Position numbers and translations under genes: made by a program. The notes beneath the pieces were generated by a model. It made no database searches. It was not told the DNA's origin and worked only from the letters and a program-made list of their open reading frames with translations. Shown here piece after piece: positions 46,599 through 56,473 of a stretch of DNA of 64,000 nt (within the stretch, counting starts at the first letter, position 1; every line of letters begins with the position of its first letter). The DNA is taken from NCBI GenBank assembly GCA_965208815.1, contig OZ242357.1, forward strand, positions 372,001 to 436,000, given 5' to 3'. Source of the stretch: Bin55 sp009840545 (GTDB taxonomy: Bacteria; Pseudomonadota; Gammaproteobacteria; Pseudomonadales; Azotimanducaceae).

Positions 46599-47987
46599 AT
46601 GACCCGAAAAAAAATAGCAATTGTGGGAGCAGGAGTTGCCGGACTTGGAGTGGCTTGGGCTCTAGACAAGAACTCGGATCGATTCGACTTTCGCCTCTTT
46701 GAGGCGCAGTCACAAATTGGAGGAAATGCCGTAACAGCGGATATGCCGCAAGAAGACGGCAGCACCATTCCGTTCGATATTTCAGTAACAGCTTGTATAC
46801 CTTCGGTGTACCACCACATTTTGGTACTAGCTGAGATGTATGACATCGAAATCGTTCCGACAAAGTTCAGCTATAGTGTGAAGTACCAGAACGAAATCTA
46901 TGCTCATGATCTCGATAGCTCGATCTCGAAGCAGCTTGAACCTGAGATCACAAGGTTTCAGAAACTTCTGAAGCGATTGCAGTGGTTCGGTCAATTGAAC
47001 CATACGCGGTCGAAATTTCTCAACGCTCTGAATCCGTTCAACTATCTGAGTATGAGGACAGTCCTCAATTTTCGCGGATTCTCTGGGGACTTCCGGTACA
47101 AAGTGCTCAAACCAATGTTTGTCAATTTTCTGATGGCAACGAACGTATTCGATATGCCTGCTTCCTTGTTTTGCCGCTACCTGGAATTCTTCAACATCGT
47201 AAAGGCGACTCCGATGCAGACCTGGGAGGGAGGAACTCGTAACGTCTACGAGAAATTGACAGAGACCTTCGAAGACAGAATCTATCTCAACCGTCCCGTT
47301 CGAAAGGTATACCGACACCCCACTCATGTAATCGTCGAAGACGCGAACGGAGAAAAGGAGACATTCGACGAGGCCGTCCTCGCTTGCAATGCAAATCAAT
47401 CGTTGATGGTGTTGGACCAACCCACGTTCATGGAGAGATGGCTACTATCGTCCATACGCTACGAGAGCGAGTTGCACAATCACACTATCGTCCATTCGGA
47501 CGAGTCGATTCTGCCAAACAATGAAGCTGAGCCCCTTGATTCGCGGAGTAATCACATCGAGCAGTATGGTTCGAGGCCCGACAATTACGAGATTACCTAC
47601 ATCATGCACAATCAACAGCCGTGGGCGAAACGCTCGGACAAGCCGTGTCTCGTGACCTATAACCCCGTAAGTTCAATAGACGAGGAGAAAATCCTCATGC
47701 GACACTGGTTCCAGCATGTGGTTCACGACGTTCGCCATATTGCTCTGCTCGTGCACCTCTTTCGTTTTGTACAAGGTAAGAGGAGGACACGGCATTGTGG
47801 AGCACACACGTTGATCAATAGCCAGGAAACCTGCTTTGTTTCGGGATTGGTGACAGCTAGACAAATTGGAGCGGACTACCATTTTGACGATGTCAAAGCA
47901 AGAGTGTGGTTCAATTTTTACGGTCGAATGATGTACGGCTGGCGCTTTCGCAAAGCGCGAGGAAAGCAGGTACCTCACACTCGTTGA
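46599..47987 (+). CDS. FAD/NAD(P)-binding amine-oxidase-like oxidoreductase
   Basis: This 462-residue flavoprotein has a Rossmann start KKIAIVGAGVAGLGVAWAL and the FAD-contacting acidic residue in FRLFEAQSQIGGNA. It resembles the group of NAD(P)-binding amine-oxidase-like proteins that often stand beside cyclopropane-fatty-acid synthase genes (there the next genes are a DUF1365 protein and cfa). Those neighbours are absent here. The C-terminal half (TYIMHNQQPWAK, GAHTLINSQETCFVSGLVTARQIGADY) fits the second FAD-binding motif. The start is ATG at 46599, with a rather distant AGGA. The substrate is unknown. Confidence 0.85.
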   Translation: MTRKKIAIVGAGVAGLGVAWALDKNSDRFDFRLFEAQSQIGGNAVTADMPQEDGSTIPFDISVTACIPSVYHHILVLAEMYDIEIVPTKFSYSVKYQNEIYAHDLDSSISKQLEPEITRFQKLLKRLQWFGQLNHTRSKFLNALNPFNYLSMRTVLNFRGFSGDFRYKVLKPMFVNFLMATNVFDMPASLFCRYLEFFNIVKATPMQTWEGGTRNVYEKLTETFEDRIYLNRPVRKVYRHPTHVIVEDANGEKETFDEAVLACNANQSLMVLDQPTFMERWLLSSIRYESELHNHTIVHSDESILPNNEAEPLDSRSNHIEQYGSRPDNYEITYIMHNQQPWAKRSDKPCLVTYNPVSSIDEEKILMRHWFQHVVHDVRHIALLVHLFRFVQGKRRTRHCGAHTLINSQETCFVSGLVTARQIGADYHFDDVKARVWFNFYGRMMYGWRFRKARGKQVPHTR

Positions 47988-48167
47988 GGAATAAGGACGC
48001 TAGGTGTGGAAGTACTCACGATGTCAAAGATGGAAGGAGGGAATTCCAAACTAAATTGGGCGAGCACGTGTTAGGAGAGTCGGATTAAAGGTTGCTGCAT
48101 CTCGGAATTAGTCTGAGAAAGATTCCCATACGTCTCACACATTCCAAGTACATTGCGACTCTTCCAA

Positions 48168-50060
48168 CTAATCAGTCACGTCGTCATCGGTACTCTGCGA
48201 TTCCAATAAAATCTCGCGTGCCCGATCAAACGCTTCCTGCCTTCTAGCTTCTCGACTTTCCTGTCCGTATTGCCTTATCTCTTGAAGAACCGCAACTTGC
48301 TCATCCGAAAAAGTCCCGTCGTTATCGTGATAAGTCAGCAGTTGACTTGCTAGTTGTCTCCTAAGATTCATCGATTCAATCCGGTCGAGAGCGTCACACA
48401 GTTCTCGAGGAAATCCAATCACCATGCTTGTTGTAATATAGTCGCTTCGCCCAATAGCTTCTTCTTTGGTCAATTGAATGAATAGGTCGACAGCCCGATC
48501 CCTGTCGTTGTTCATTGGTGACCTGAGCGCCAGAATAGTCCCTTCATAGGCACTGACTCTGGTCTTACCCTCTCTCACTTGAGGAAGCAGTGAAACTGCC
48601 GTATCCAAATCTCGAATTGCAATACCCGTAATGACTCTCGCTTCGGGTCCAATACCTGTTTCATTGAGCGGTTGATCCAAGGCTGCCTGTAAGGCTTGTT
48701 GAGGATCGATGCTCGCCAAGCCGCTAAGAGCTAATACTCTCAGCTCTTCTTTATTGTGTGCAACGCTCGCTTCGTTTTCTATCCAGTCAAGGACGCCTGA
48801 AATGTCAGATCTCGACCACGAAATCGCAATCGAGTTTGCAGCCTCGTCCAGACTTTCTCGGTCTTCAATTTGACTGATCATTTGTGCTGCGTCCTGCGGA
48901 GACCCATAAGCAAGCGAGATTAATGCATTCTTGCGGGCTAGGGGCTGCAATTGCTCCGGCAATCCAGCGGCATGATTCAACAGATCTCTTGCATCGGTTC
49001 TTGCCCAAGATTGCAATAGTTCATCCTGGAGTCTCTCTCGTAAATACTTTGATTCGAGAGCGGATAATGCCCCTAATGCGGCCAAAGGATCGTTCTTGCT
49101 CCATATTGCTACTGCCCACCTTGTGGTTCCGACCACCCCCAACGACCTAACCTGAACTGCCAATTCGAAAGCTCGTCTTGGGTCGCTGTCGGCAATTTCT
49201 TGAACTACCGATTCTGCGATCTTTCTCCATGTGCTTTGGTTGGGAAGCGACTCAGTTATTTTTTCGAATGCCCCTATACCATCTTTAAGAAGCCAAGCGC
49301 GAGCAATATGAGCCATCGTGCGCAATTGATTGTCATCCGGAACACCGAGACTCTCGGCGTTTTCTCGCACGAAAGCCGACCATTCGTGTTGGGGATCTTG
49401 GATTGGCAAGGTTTCCGAATCCCTCTCGATCACTTCAATTGCCAGCCACTCACTGTTAAGCTGCCTAGCAAATTCTCTACGTTGCTGAGGAGGAAGGTCT
49501 TCCCGAGCCTGCAACATACTTTCGACAACCACATTCTTAGATTCGAGATCGAGGCTCCGAGCATGTTCAACTGCTTGGTTCAGGTCCTTTAGAGACCACT
49601 CACGGTAAAGGGCTTTTAGTACATCGTTACCTTGATCTGAAGAAAGCTCGTTAAAGGCGTCCAAAGCAATCATTGGATCAATCACTGTAAGTCGCTGGAC
49701 GATTGCAACGTGAACGACCTGACCCAAGCTCTCGTCTAGCAAACTATTGGCTTGATCCCAGAAAGTTAGTAGATCATCAATATCCGCGTCTTCAACTAGC
49801 TTATGAATCGCAACATTGCGGTCAAAGTGACTTGAGAACCCATTAACGGATGCAAGTTCCGCAATTCCCCGAACCCTTCGAATTCCTGTTGTTTCCCGTC
49901 GATCAATTGATTCATTGGTTGGTGCCATGTCGGAAACAGTCGACGGAGAACTTGCGAGATTTCCAGCTGACTCCGAACCATTGGCAACTAGGAGACCTAG
50001 CACGAAGGAACTCGCAATTACCACCAATCCGACAAGACCGAACAACAGATATTTTTTCAT
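48168..50060 (-). CDS. Membrane-anchored helical-repeat protein, type A (copy A2)
   Basis: A 630-residue protein with a single N-terminal hydrophobic helix (LFGLVGLVVIASSFVLGLLV), a polar linker, then an all-helical region to the end. Within it a motif of about 35 residues recurs: W...DP.AAL..LS.LE...LR..LQ..LL..WA..D...LLN.A. The motif suggests an alpha-solenoid facing the periplasm. The most similar sequence in the window is the type A protein at 52366-54255; the type B proteins are more distant. I know no function for it. It is the last gene of a five-gene same-strand array led by a thioredoxin-fold gene. Confidence 0.8.
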   Translation of the reverse strand: MKKYLLFGLVGLVVIASSFVLGLLVANGSESAGNLASSPSTVSDMAPTNESIDRRETTGIRRVRGIAELASVNGFSSHFDRNVAIHKLVEDADIDDLLTFWDQANSLLDESLGQVVHVAIVQRLTVIDPMIALDAFNELSSDQGNDVLKALYREWSLKDLNQAVEHARSLDLESKNVVVESMLQAREDLPPQQRREFARQLNSEWLAIEVIERDSETLPIQDPQHEWSAFVRENAESLGVPDDNQLRTMAHIARAWLLKDGIGAFEKITESLPNQSTWRKIAESVVQEIADSDPRRAFELAVQVRSLGVVGTTRWAVAIWSKNDPLAALGALSALESKYLRERLQDELLQSWARTDARDLLNHAAGLPEQLQPLARKNALISLAYGSPQDAAQMISQIEDRESLDEAANSIAISWSRSDISGVLDWIENEASVAHNKEELRVLALSGLASIDPQQALQAALDQPLNETGIGPEARVITGIAIRDLDTAVSLLPQVREGKTRVSAYEGTILALRSPMNNDRDRAVDLFIQLTKEEAIGRSDYITTSMVIGFPRELCDALDRIESMNLRRQLASQLLTYHDNDGTFSDEQVAVLQEIRQYGQESREARRQEAFDRAREILLESQSTDDDVTD

Positions 50061-50171
50061 CGGCTCAAGTCAAGAAATTTGGCCAATACAGCAACACCAA
50101 GAAATGCCAGCAGTTCTAGCGCACGCATGCGACGCTTGTTGTCGTTGACCTGTACCGCTACTTCTCATGTG

Positions 50172-52049
50172 TCAATCCCTGGTTTCCATGAGTACCTCGG
50201 ATAGCTCTCTCATTGCTTCCTCCACTTCAGGTGACGTTGGTTTTCTCGGCACGAGGCCGCTTACCTCGCGCAGGTGAGCAATTTGCTCGTCCGAGAACAA
50301 GCCTTTAGATTCATGAACTAGTAGATGTCTCGCCGCAAGCTTTTTTACTTCTTCGGATGAAATTTCATCGAGAGAGTCATACAGTTGCATTGGAGCGTTG
50401 AATACGAGAGAGTGGAGTGCTGGATTGTGACCTTGAAGTTCCATACTCTTGGCAAGCTGAAGAAACAAGTCCATTGCTTGACGAAAGTCATTGTGGTCAT
50501 CTAGGAGACTTTCGATAACGGCACCATAAGCATACGTTCTTGTCGTTCCATCTCTCGCTTGAGGCAACGAGTGAATCGCCGTGTCCAAATCCCATTTGGC
50601 TAGCCAAGTGAACAAACGCCTTTCTGGTCCTACACCATGTGTGTCCGTGGGAAGTCTGAGTAGTGCTTTCAATGACAGCTGAGGATGGGATGTTGCAAGC
50701 GACAAAAGTAGAGACTGGCTTAAGTCGTCTCGAAAGCGGGATATCGTCGGTTCGTCTTCCATCCATTCAAGCGCACCATCAACGTCGAGTTGAATCCAAG
50801 ACTTCAAGATTCCAACTATTGCTCGTTCGCGAGTATCACTGTCTTCGATGGTGTCTAGCAGTTTCACAGCGCTCTGTGGTGCAGTCCGAGCTATCGCGGA
50901 AAGAGCTTTCTCTAGACCGATAGATTGAGCATGCTTAGGCATTGCTCGAGTCGCATCCGGCAGCTCATAGGGACTGTTGGATGCCCAAATTTGCAAGACT
51001 TGACTGTGCAAGAATCTTCGCGCCGACCTCCCTTCAAGCGAAGAAACAGCGTTGAAAGCTGCAGCAGGGTCGGATTTCGCCCAATTTTGAACTGTTTGTG
51101 AAGCAACTCCTGCCATTCCTAGCGACCCGATGGCAACGGCGAACTCCAGAGCTAGTCCTGGATTGTTCATCCCAATTTCTCGACTAACCCCGTAAATACG
51201 TCCGCTTTGTTTGAGATAACCCTTGGGTAATTTTTCTTGAATCTCCTCAAGTGCTCCGATGCCGTCTTGAATAATCCACGCGCTCATAATCTGAACCAGC
51301 AATTCAGATTGAGCAGCGCTCAGAGAATCTAGATCACTTGGGCTCTGGCTTAGAAATGACTCCAGTTCTTGTTTTGGATCTCTGAAGGGTTGCTGACTGG
51401 AGTATCTATTCAAAAAATGAATGGCGACCCATTCTCTGCCAAGACGTCGTGCAATTTCGCGACGTTGATCGGCAGACATGTCCGCACGAGACTGTACGAG
51501 ATAGTGGGTTACTCGGCGCTTCATTTCGTCGTCAAGATCTTGAGCATTGTCGATGGCTTGGTCCAAATCTGAGAGTGCCCACTCCTCATAGACCAAGGGA
51601 AGTAGGTCGAGCTGCCGTTCTTCAGAGAACTCTGACACCTCTCTTGAAGCAACGATAGGATCGAGCACGGCTAGTCGCTGAATAATTGCGCTTTGCACTT
51701 CCTTCCGCCAACTGCTGGGTTGCATGGATTTCGACTGACTCAAAAGCATCAACAGCCGATTCGCGTTAGAGTTCTGGAGACTCTCAACCAATGTGGTAGT
51801 TCGAGCGATTCGGCTGTCAAAGAGATCGGGATCACTTAACTCTGTGATGCTGAGCCGTACTTGCTTGTCTTGATCCCGCGTACGGTCATGCCCCGGCGCT
51901 TCATCGAGTATTTCAGATGGTTGTAAGAAAGTGCCCGTACCTTCCTGTGTTCCATTCGCATTGCTCTGGATGAAGTAGCCAAATGCGAACGATCCGCCTG
52001 CCAAGACAATAATGGCGAAAATGCCCAAGGCCGTTTGGCTTCTTCTCAT
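50172..52049 (-). CDS. Membrane-anchored helical-repeat protein, type B (copy B2)
   Basis: A 625-residue protein, closest to the one at 54372-56249. The N-terminal anchor is ALGIFAIIVLAGGSFAFGYF, followed by a QSNANGT linker. The helical body carries the same W...DP motif as the type A proteins (NWAKSDPAAAFNAVSSLEG, QIWASNSPYELPDATRAMP). The C-terminal block FSDEQIAHLREVSG is shared by both types. Its ATG is preceded by a region that is itself duplicated from upstream of B1. No catalytic motif is seen. A periplasm-facing scaffold or binding role is only a guess. Confidence 0.8.
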   Translation of the reverse strand: MRRSQTALGIFAIIVLAGGSFAFGYFIQSNANGTQEGTGTFLQPSEILDEAPGHDRTRDQDKQVRLSITELSDPDLFDSRIARTTTLVESLQNSNANRLLMLLSQSKSMQPSSWRKEVQSAIIQRLAVLDPIVASREVSEFSEERQLDLLPLVYEEWALSDLDQAIDNAQDLDDEMKRRVTHYLVQSRADMSADQRREIARRLGREWVAIHFLNRYSSQQPFRDPKQELESFLSQSPSDLDSLSAAQSELLVQIMSAWIIQDGIGALEEIQEKLPKGYLKQSGRIYGVSREIGMNNPGLALEFAVAIGSLGMAGVASQTVQNWAKSDPAAAFNAVSSLEGRSARRFLHSQVLQIWASNSPYELPDATRAMPKHAQSIGLEKALSAIARTAPQSAVKLLDTIEDSDTRERAIVGILKSWIQLDVDGALEWMEDEPTISRFRDDLSQSLLLSLATSHPQLSLKALLRLPTDTHGVGPERRLFTWLAKWDLDTAIHSLPQARDGTTRTYAYGAVIESLLDDHNDFRQAMDLFLQLAKSMELQGHNPALHSLVFNAPMQLYDSLDEISSEEVKKLAARHLLVHESKGLFSDEQIAHLREVSGLVPRKPTSPEVEEAMRELSEVLMETRD

Positions 52050-52365
52050 GTCAATTCGGTGCTAGGTGAGGTTCTAGTTAGGTCTTCATATCCAATAGTA
52101 AACAAGGTACGTAGAGAACCATAGCTATCTAAGCTTAAGATTGGTTCGAATTTTCTGTTACTGGACATAAGAGGATGTAATAAACCTCGAACCGCCGAAC
52201 GCTCTAGATGGTTCAACTTCGAGTCACGGCTGACGACTTCGATTCAAAAATAGCCGGATGTTGTGTGGAGACGCCTATTGTTCCTTCGGCTATTGGCGTA
52301 CCGTCATTGACCAAGAACGACACGCGAGTGACGCGTGCAATCTGGGTATCGGGAGATTTGGCTAG
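52050..52365. other. Spacer between duplicated units, with a gene remnant
   Basis: This spacer runs from the stop of A1 to the start of B2. The part next to B2 resembles the 225-bp spacer before B1 (for example GGTGAGG-TCTAGTT just upstream of both starts). The part near 52275-52325 resembles the end of the thioredoxin-fold gene. Both matches lie at nearly the same distance from the B start codons (about 227 bp). The rest is unremarkable. Confidence 0.7.
52275..52325 (-). pseudogene. 3' remnant of a duplicated thioredoxin-fold gene
   Basis: On the minus strand this reads TVRQ-stop-PKEQ-stop, against TVRQLLKEQ-stop at the end of the gene at 56474-57673. About 35 of 48 bases match, and the position relative to the following B gene is the same. 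It marks where the ancestral duplication broke. Confidence 0.7.
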
Positions 52366-54255
52366 TTAGTCGGACTCAGTCTCGTCCGAATCGCGACTTT
52401 GTTCTAACAATTCGATCACTCTTTCAAATGCCGCCTCTCTCCGAGCTTCTCGACTCTCTTGTCCGTATTGACTTGTCTCTCGAAGAACCGAAATCTGTTC
52501 CTTCGTGAAGACGTCGTCGCCTTCATGGGTGCGTAACAATGAGCTTGCCACTCGTCTCTTGAAGTCCATAGATTCAAACCTATCAAGAGCACCGAACAAT
52601 GCTCGAGGTTCACCGTGCACAAGAGTGATAAAGATCATGGAACGCGACGGAATGTCTTGCTCATTAGACAAGTCAACGAATAAGTCCATAGCTCGATCAG
52701 TTTCGTTACTTAACGGAGGAGTGAGATGCATTAGGACGGATCCGTAGGCCTCCAGTTTGGTCTTGCCATCTCTCACTTGCGCGAGCAGTGACACCGCAGT
52801 ATCCATGTCTTCAAAAGTTATTGAACTAATCACTTCTGCTTCTGGTCCTACGCCATCATCATTGACAGGTTGAGCAAGTGCTACTTGCATGGCTTGTTGT
52901 GGGTCGCTCCGTGCCAGTCCACCTATGGCTGCTGTTCTCAATTCATCTCGATTGTGTGCGACGCTCTCCTCGTTGTCTATCCATCGAAGGGCACTAGAGA
53001 GATCCGACATTGACCAGTTGGTTGCGACGGCATTAGCTATTCGGTCCAGGCTTGCTTGATCTTCAATTTCATGGATGAGCTCGGCCGCTTCTTGGGGAGA
53101 CCGATAGGCAAGTGAGAGTAGTGCTTCACTACGAGCAAAGGGCTGAAGTTCAACGGACAATCCGCTGGCTTGATTCAGCAGAGTTTTGGGATCTGTGTTT
53201 GCCCAAGCTTGCAATACATCAGTCTGCAGTTTTCCTCTTAAGTACTTGGTTTCGAGACTGGATACTATGTTGAGTACAGACAAAGGATCGTCCTCGCTCC
53301 ATTCATTAACCACTTGATCGAGCATCCCCATGAACCCTATCGATCTCATATGGAGTGCCAAGTCAAATGCTAGTCTTGGATCGTCGTCCGTGACTTGTCG
53401 AACTACTAAATCAGAGATCTTCTGCCTAGCGGTCGGAGTGGGGAGGGACTCGATGAGACTGTCAAACCCATCGACACCTTCTTTGAGCACCCATGCGTGA
53501 GCAATATGGGTCATCATGCGTAGTTGAGCATTGTTCGGATTATCAAGACTTTCGTCGTTACTTCGCACAAATGCCGCCCATTCGCTTTTCGGGTCTTGAA
53601 TTGCGGGCGAGTCCGAGGTCTGCTCCATCAATTCGATGGCAAGCCACTCCATGTCGAGTAGTCGCGCTAATTCCCTGCGTTGCTGGGGATCTAAGTCTTC
53701 CCGCGCCATCAACATGCTCTCGACTGCCGTTTTCTTATCAGTAGGGTCGAGGCTACGTGCATGTTCAATCGCCTGATCCAAATTTGATACGGCCCACTCT
53801 CGGTAAATGACCGAATGAAGTGAAGGACTTGGATCAGGTTGGGATTCGTTCACGGTGTCCAATGCAGCAATCGGGTCAATTACCGCGAGACGCTGGATAA
53901 TTGCAAGTTGAGCTTCGTCTTTCAAGCTTTTGGCCAATTGGCTCGACTGTCTCAAATGGGTAAGCAGCTCTTGTCGGTCTGCACCGGCGACTAGCTCATA
54001 AAGGGCAACAGAGCGTTCAAAGTGGCTAGGAAAACGATCATGTGTTGCAAGTTCAGCAACGCTTTGAACCGCGTTTTGGTCTTGCTTTCTGAGAACTGCA
54101 CTCGAATCGTCACTTTTGGACGTGTCCGAATCGGACACACGAGGACTGAGGCTACTTGTGGATGATTCCGAGCCACCAGCGACAACGAGTCCCATTACGA
54201 ACGCTCCGGCAACTATGAACAATCCTAGAACGCCAAATAGAGAATAATTCGTCAT
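52366..54255 (-). CDS. Membrane-anchored helical-repeat protein, type A (copy A1)
   Basis: A 629-residue protein, clearly the sister of A2 (48168-50060). It has the same anchor plan (LFGVLGLFIVAGAFVMGLVV, then a Ser/Asp-rich linker), the same IIQRLAVIDPIAALDTVNES segment, the same SARSLDPTDKK-type helices, and a near-identical tail (QYGQESREARR). It carries the repeated W...DP helical motif (VNEWSEDDPLSVLNIVSSLE, QAWANTDPKTLLNQASGLS). It follows B1 by 116 bp, matching the 111-bp gap between B2 and A2. The function is unknown. Sequence divergence between A1 and A2 indicates an old duplication retained by selection. Confidence 0.8.
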   Translation of the reverse strand: MTNYSLFGVLGLFIVAGAFVMGLVVAGGSESSTSSLSPRVSDSDTSKSDDSSAVLRKQDQNAVQSVAELATHDRFPSHFERSVALYELVAGADRQELLTHLRQSSQLAKSLKDEAQLAIIQRLAVIDPIAALDTVNESQPDPSPSLHSVIYREWAVSNLDQAIEHARSLDPTDKKTAVESMLMAREDLDPQQRRELARLLDMEWLAIELMEQTSDSPAIQDPKSEWAAFVRSNDESLDNPNNAQLRMMTHIAHAWVLKEGVDGFDSLIESLPTPTARQKISDLVVRQVTDDDPRLAFDLALHMRSIGFMGMLDQVVNEWSEDDPLSVLNIVSSLETKYLRGKLQTDVLQAWANTDPKTLLNQASGLSVELQPFARSEALLSLAYRSPQEAAELIHEIEDQASLDRIANAVATNWSMSDLSSALRWIDNEESVAHNRDELRTAAIGGLARSDPQQAMQVALAQPVNDDGVGPEAEVISSITFEDMDTAVSLLAQVRDGKTKLEAYGSVLMHLTPPLSNETDRAMDLFVDLSNEQDIPSRSMIFITLVHGEPRALFGALDRFESMDFKRRVASSLLRTHEGDDVFTKEQISVLRETSQYGQESREARREAAFERVIELLEQSRDSDETESD

Positions 54256-54371
54256 CGATTTACAACTTCTACGAATTCAACCAGTACTACGACGAATTGA
54301 TACACGTGAGAACTTGCCGGGACTCCTCTCCAATCTTGTAGTCGTCGGCTTGACTCTTTGTCTCTCGCGCA

Positions 54372-56249
54372 TCACTCGAATGTCTCTAAGACTGCTTCGG
54401 ACAACTCTTTGAATGCCGCGTCCAACTCAGGTGACCTTGGTGGTCTAGGCGACCTTCCGCTCACTTCGCGCAAACGGGTCAACTGATCATCCGAGAACAA
54501 ACCCTTGGATTCATGAACCAACAGATCGCCAGCTACGCGTTTCTTCAGATGATCAGTCGGAATCTCGTCGAGCGATTCGAACAATTGCAACGGCGTATCC
54601 CACACAAGTGAATGGAGCGTTGAGTTAAAACCCGATATCGGCTCTTCGTTGGCAACTTCGACAAATAAGTCCATGGCTTTCCTAAAGTCGCTATGCTCGT
54701 CCAACAAATTGTTGATAACCGCATCGTATGCTGCTAGCCGTGTTGGTCCATTTCTCGCTTGAGGCAATAAGCTAATTGCCAGATCCAAATCGGATGAGGC
54801 AAGGATTCGAAACGCCGAGCCTTCAGGTCCGACGCCTTCATTATCAGTCGGCAGATCGAGTGCCTTTCTAACTGCTAGCTGTGGATTAAGACTTACGACT
54901 GAAGTTATCACAGACTCGTACAAACTAGATTGCAGGTCGGAGACTAATTCATCATTCCCGATCCATTCAAGCACACCATCGATATCGAGTCGAGCCCAAG
55001 AGAACGCGATGTTTTTTGCTGTGCGGTCACGAGCATCTTTGTTCTCTATCTCGCCAAGTAGCTTGGATGCTGTCTGAGGTGACGACTCAGCCAATGCGGA
55101 CAGTGCCTTTTCTTGAGCGATTGACTGCAATTCTTGTGGAATTGTGTGAGTTGCGTCAAGCAACTCATGTGGATTTTGCGCAGCCCAAGAAACCAGCACC
55201 TGATCCTGCAACATACGTTTAAGCGACCGGCCTTCAAGTAACGAAACGGCATTAAAGGCCGCTAATGGATCGGACTCAGCCCACCTTCGAACTGTTAGCC
55301 AAGCAAGTCCGCCAAATCCGACTGATCCGGTGGCAACGGACAGCTGCAACGCTAGTTCCGGATTGTTCACGGCTAATTCGTTGATGACTGAGAAGGCTGG
55401 AGCTGTTTCTCCGAGGAATGCGTCGGGCAGGGATGCTTCGATTTCCTCGAAAGCGTCAATGCCTTCTTGGGACAGCCAAACAATCAGAATTTGAGCTAGA
55501 AATTGATTTTGTTCATTGCTCCAAGACTCTGCGGTACTTGAGCTTCGACTAAGCAAGTCGTTCAGTTCCTGTCTTGGATCACTGATTGGCTCTTGATTGG
55601 ATTCTTGCTTCAACAGTTGGATAGCAACCCACTCTTGGTCAAAGCTCCGTGCAATACTTCTTCGTTGGTCGAGAGGCAAGTCAGCTCGAGAACGCACAAT
55701 GCTCCGAATCACTCTTAGCCTAAATTTTTCGTCGAGATTCCGTGCATTACTGATGGCTTCCTCCAAGTTTGTCAGTGCCCATTCCCGATAAACAATTGGA
55801 AGCAAAGACTGCTGGCGTGCGTCGGTGAATTCAGACACCTCAGCCAATGCACTGGTTGGGTCGAGCACGGCTAGTCGCTGAATGATTGCGTTCTGTATTT
55901 CTTTTTGCCAATCGCCCGATTGCATCGCCTTGGACTGATTCAAGAACCCGCTAAGTTCGCTTGCATTGGAGTTCTGAACACTCTTAACTAATGCCAAGGT
56001 TCGAGCTATTCGACTTTTGAATCGAGCGGGATCACTAAGTTCTTTGATGCTGAACTGTTCTTGCTTGTCTTGAGCCTGCCTACGGTCGTGTTCGGCTTCT
56101 TCATCTACTGTTTCGGATGGTCTTGCGAACGTGGCCGACCCGTCAGGTGTGCCATTCGCATTGCTCTGAATGAAGTAGCCAAGTGCGAACGACCCGAGCG
56201 CCAAGACAATGGTGGCGAAAATGGCCAAAGCTGTATGACTTCTCTTCAT
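54372..56249 (-). CDS. Membrane-anchored helical-repeat protein, type B (copy B1)
   Basis: A 625-residue protein and sister of B2 (50172-52049). The N-terminus is ALAIFATIVLALGSFALGYF followed by QSNANGTPDGS, then an all-helical body with W...DP repeats (RRWAESDPLAAFNAVSLLEG, LVSWAAQNPHELLDATHTIP, FSWARLDIDGVLEWIGNDE). The single N-terminal helix with few charges before it predicts a type II membrane protein with the body in the periplasm. It is the first of the four paralogues after the thioredoxin-fold gene, 224 bp downstream of it. No known domain is recognised with confidence; HEAT- or TPR-like helical pairs are the nearest description. Confidence 0.8.
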   Translation of the reverse strand: MKRSHTALAIFATIVLALGSFALGYFIQSNANGTPDGSATFARPSETVDEEAEHDRRQAQDKQEQFSIKELSDPARFKSRIARTLALVKSVQNSNASELSGFLNQSKAMQSGDWQKEIQNAIIQRLAVLDPTSALAEVSEFTDARQQSLLPIVYREWALTNLEEAISNARNLDEKFRLRVIRSIVRSRADLPLDQRRSIARSFDQEWVAIQLLKQESNQEPISDPRQELNDLLSRSSSTAESWSNEQNQFLAQILIVWLSQEGIDAFEEIEASLPDAFLGETAPAFSVINELAVNNPELALQLSVATGSVGFGGLAWLTVRRWAESDPLAAFNAVSLLEGRSLKRMLQDQVLVSWAAQNPHELLDATHTIPQELQSIAQEKALSALAESSPQTASKLLGEIENKDARDRTAKNIAFSWARLDIDGVLEWIGNDELVSDLQSSLYESVITSVVSLNPQLAVRKALDLPTDNEGVGPEGSAFRILASSDLDLAISLLPQARNGPTRLAAYDAVINNLLDEHSDFRKAMDLFVEVANEEPISGFNSTLHSLVWDTPLQLFESLDEIPTDHLKKRVAGDLLVHESKGLFSDDQLTRLREVSGRSPRPPRSPELDAAFKELSEAVLETFE

Positions 56250-56473
56250 GTCAAGTCCATGAACGGTGAGGATCTAGTTGGGAGTCCCTAGACAATAGTA
56301 AGCTTGATGTGTAGCGAGTCAATGCTTTATCAATCTACTTTTGGCGTGAGCCGCCTGTGGTCGTACAAGGAGCCTGCAACCGTCAACTGCATCTACTTCA
56401 ATCTGCCTTGTCTCGTCGCAACGGGATTCATGCGAGACAGTCAAGGATAGAGTCAAACTGGGAGCAGACTCGC

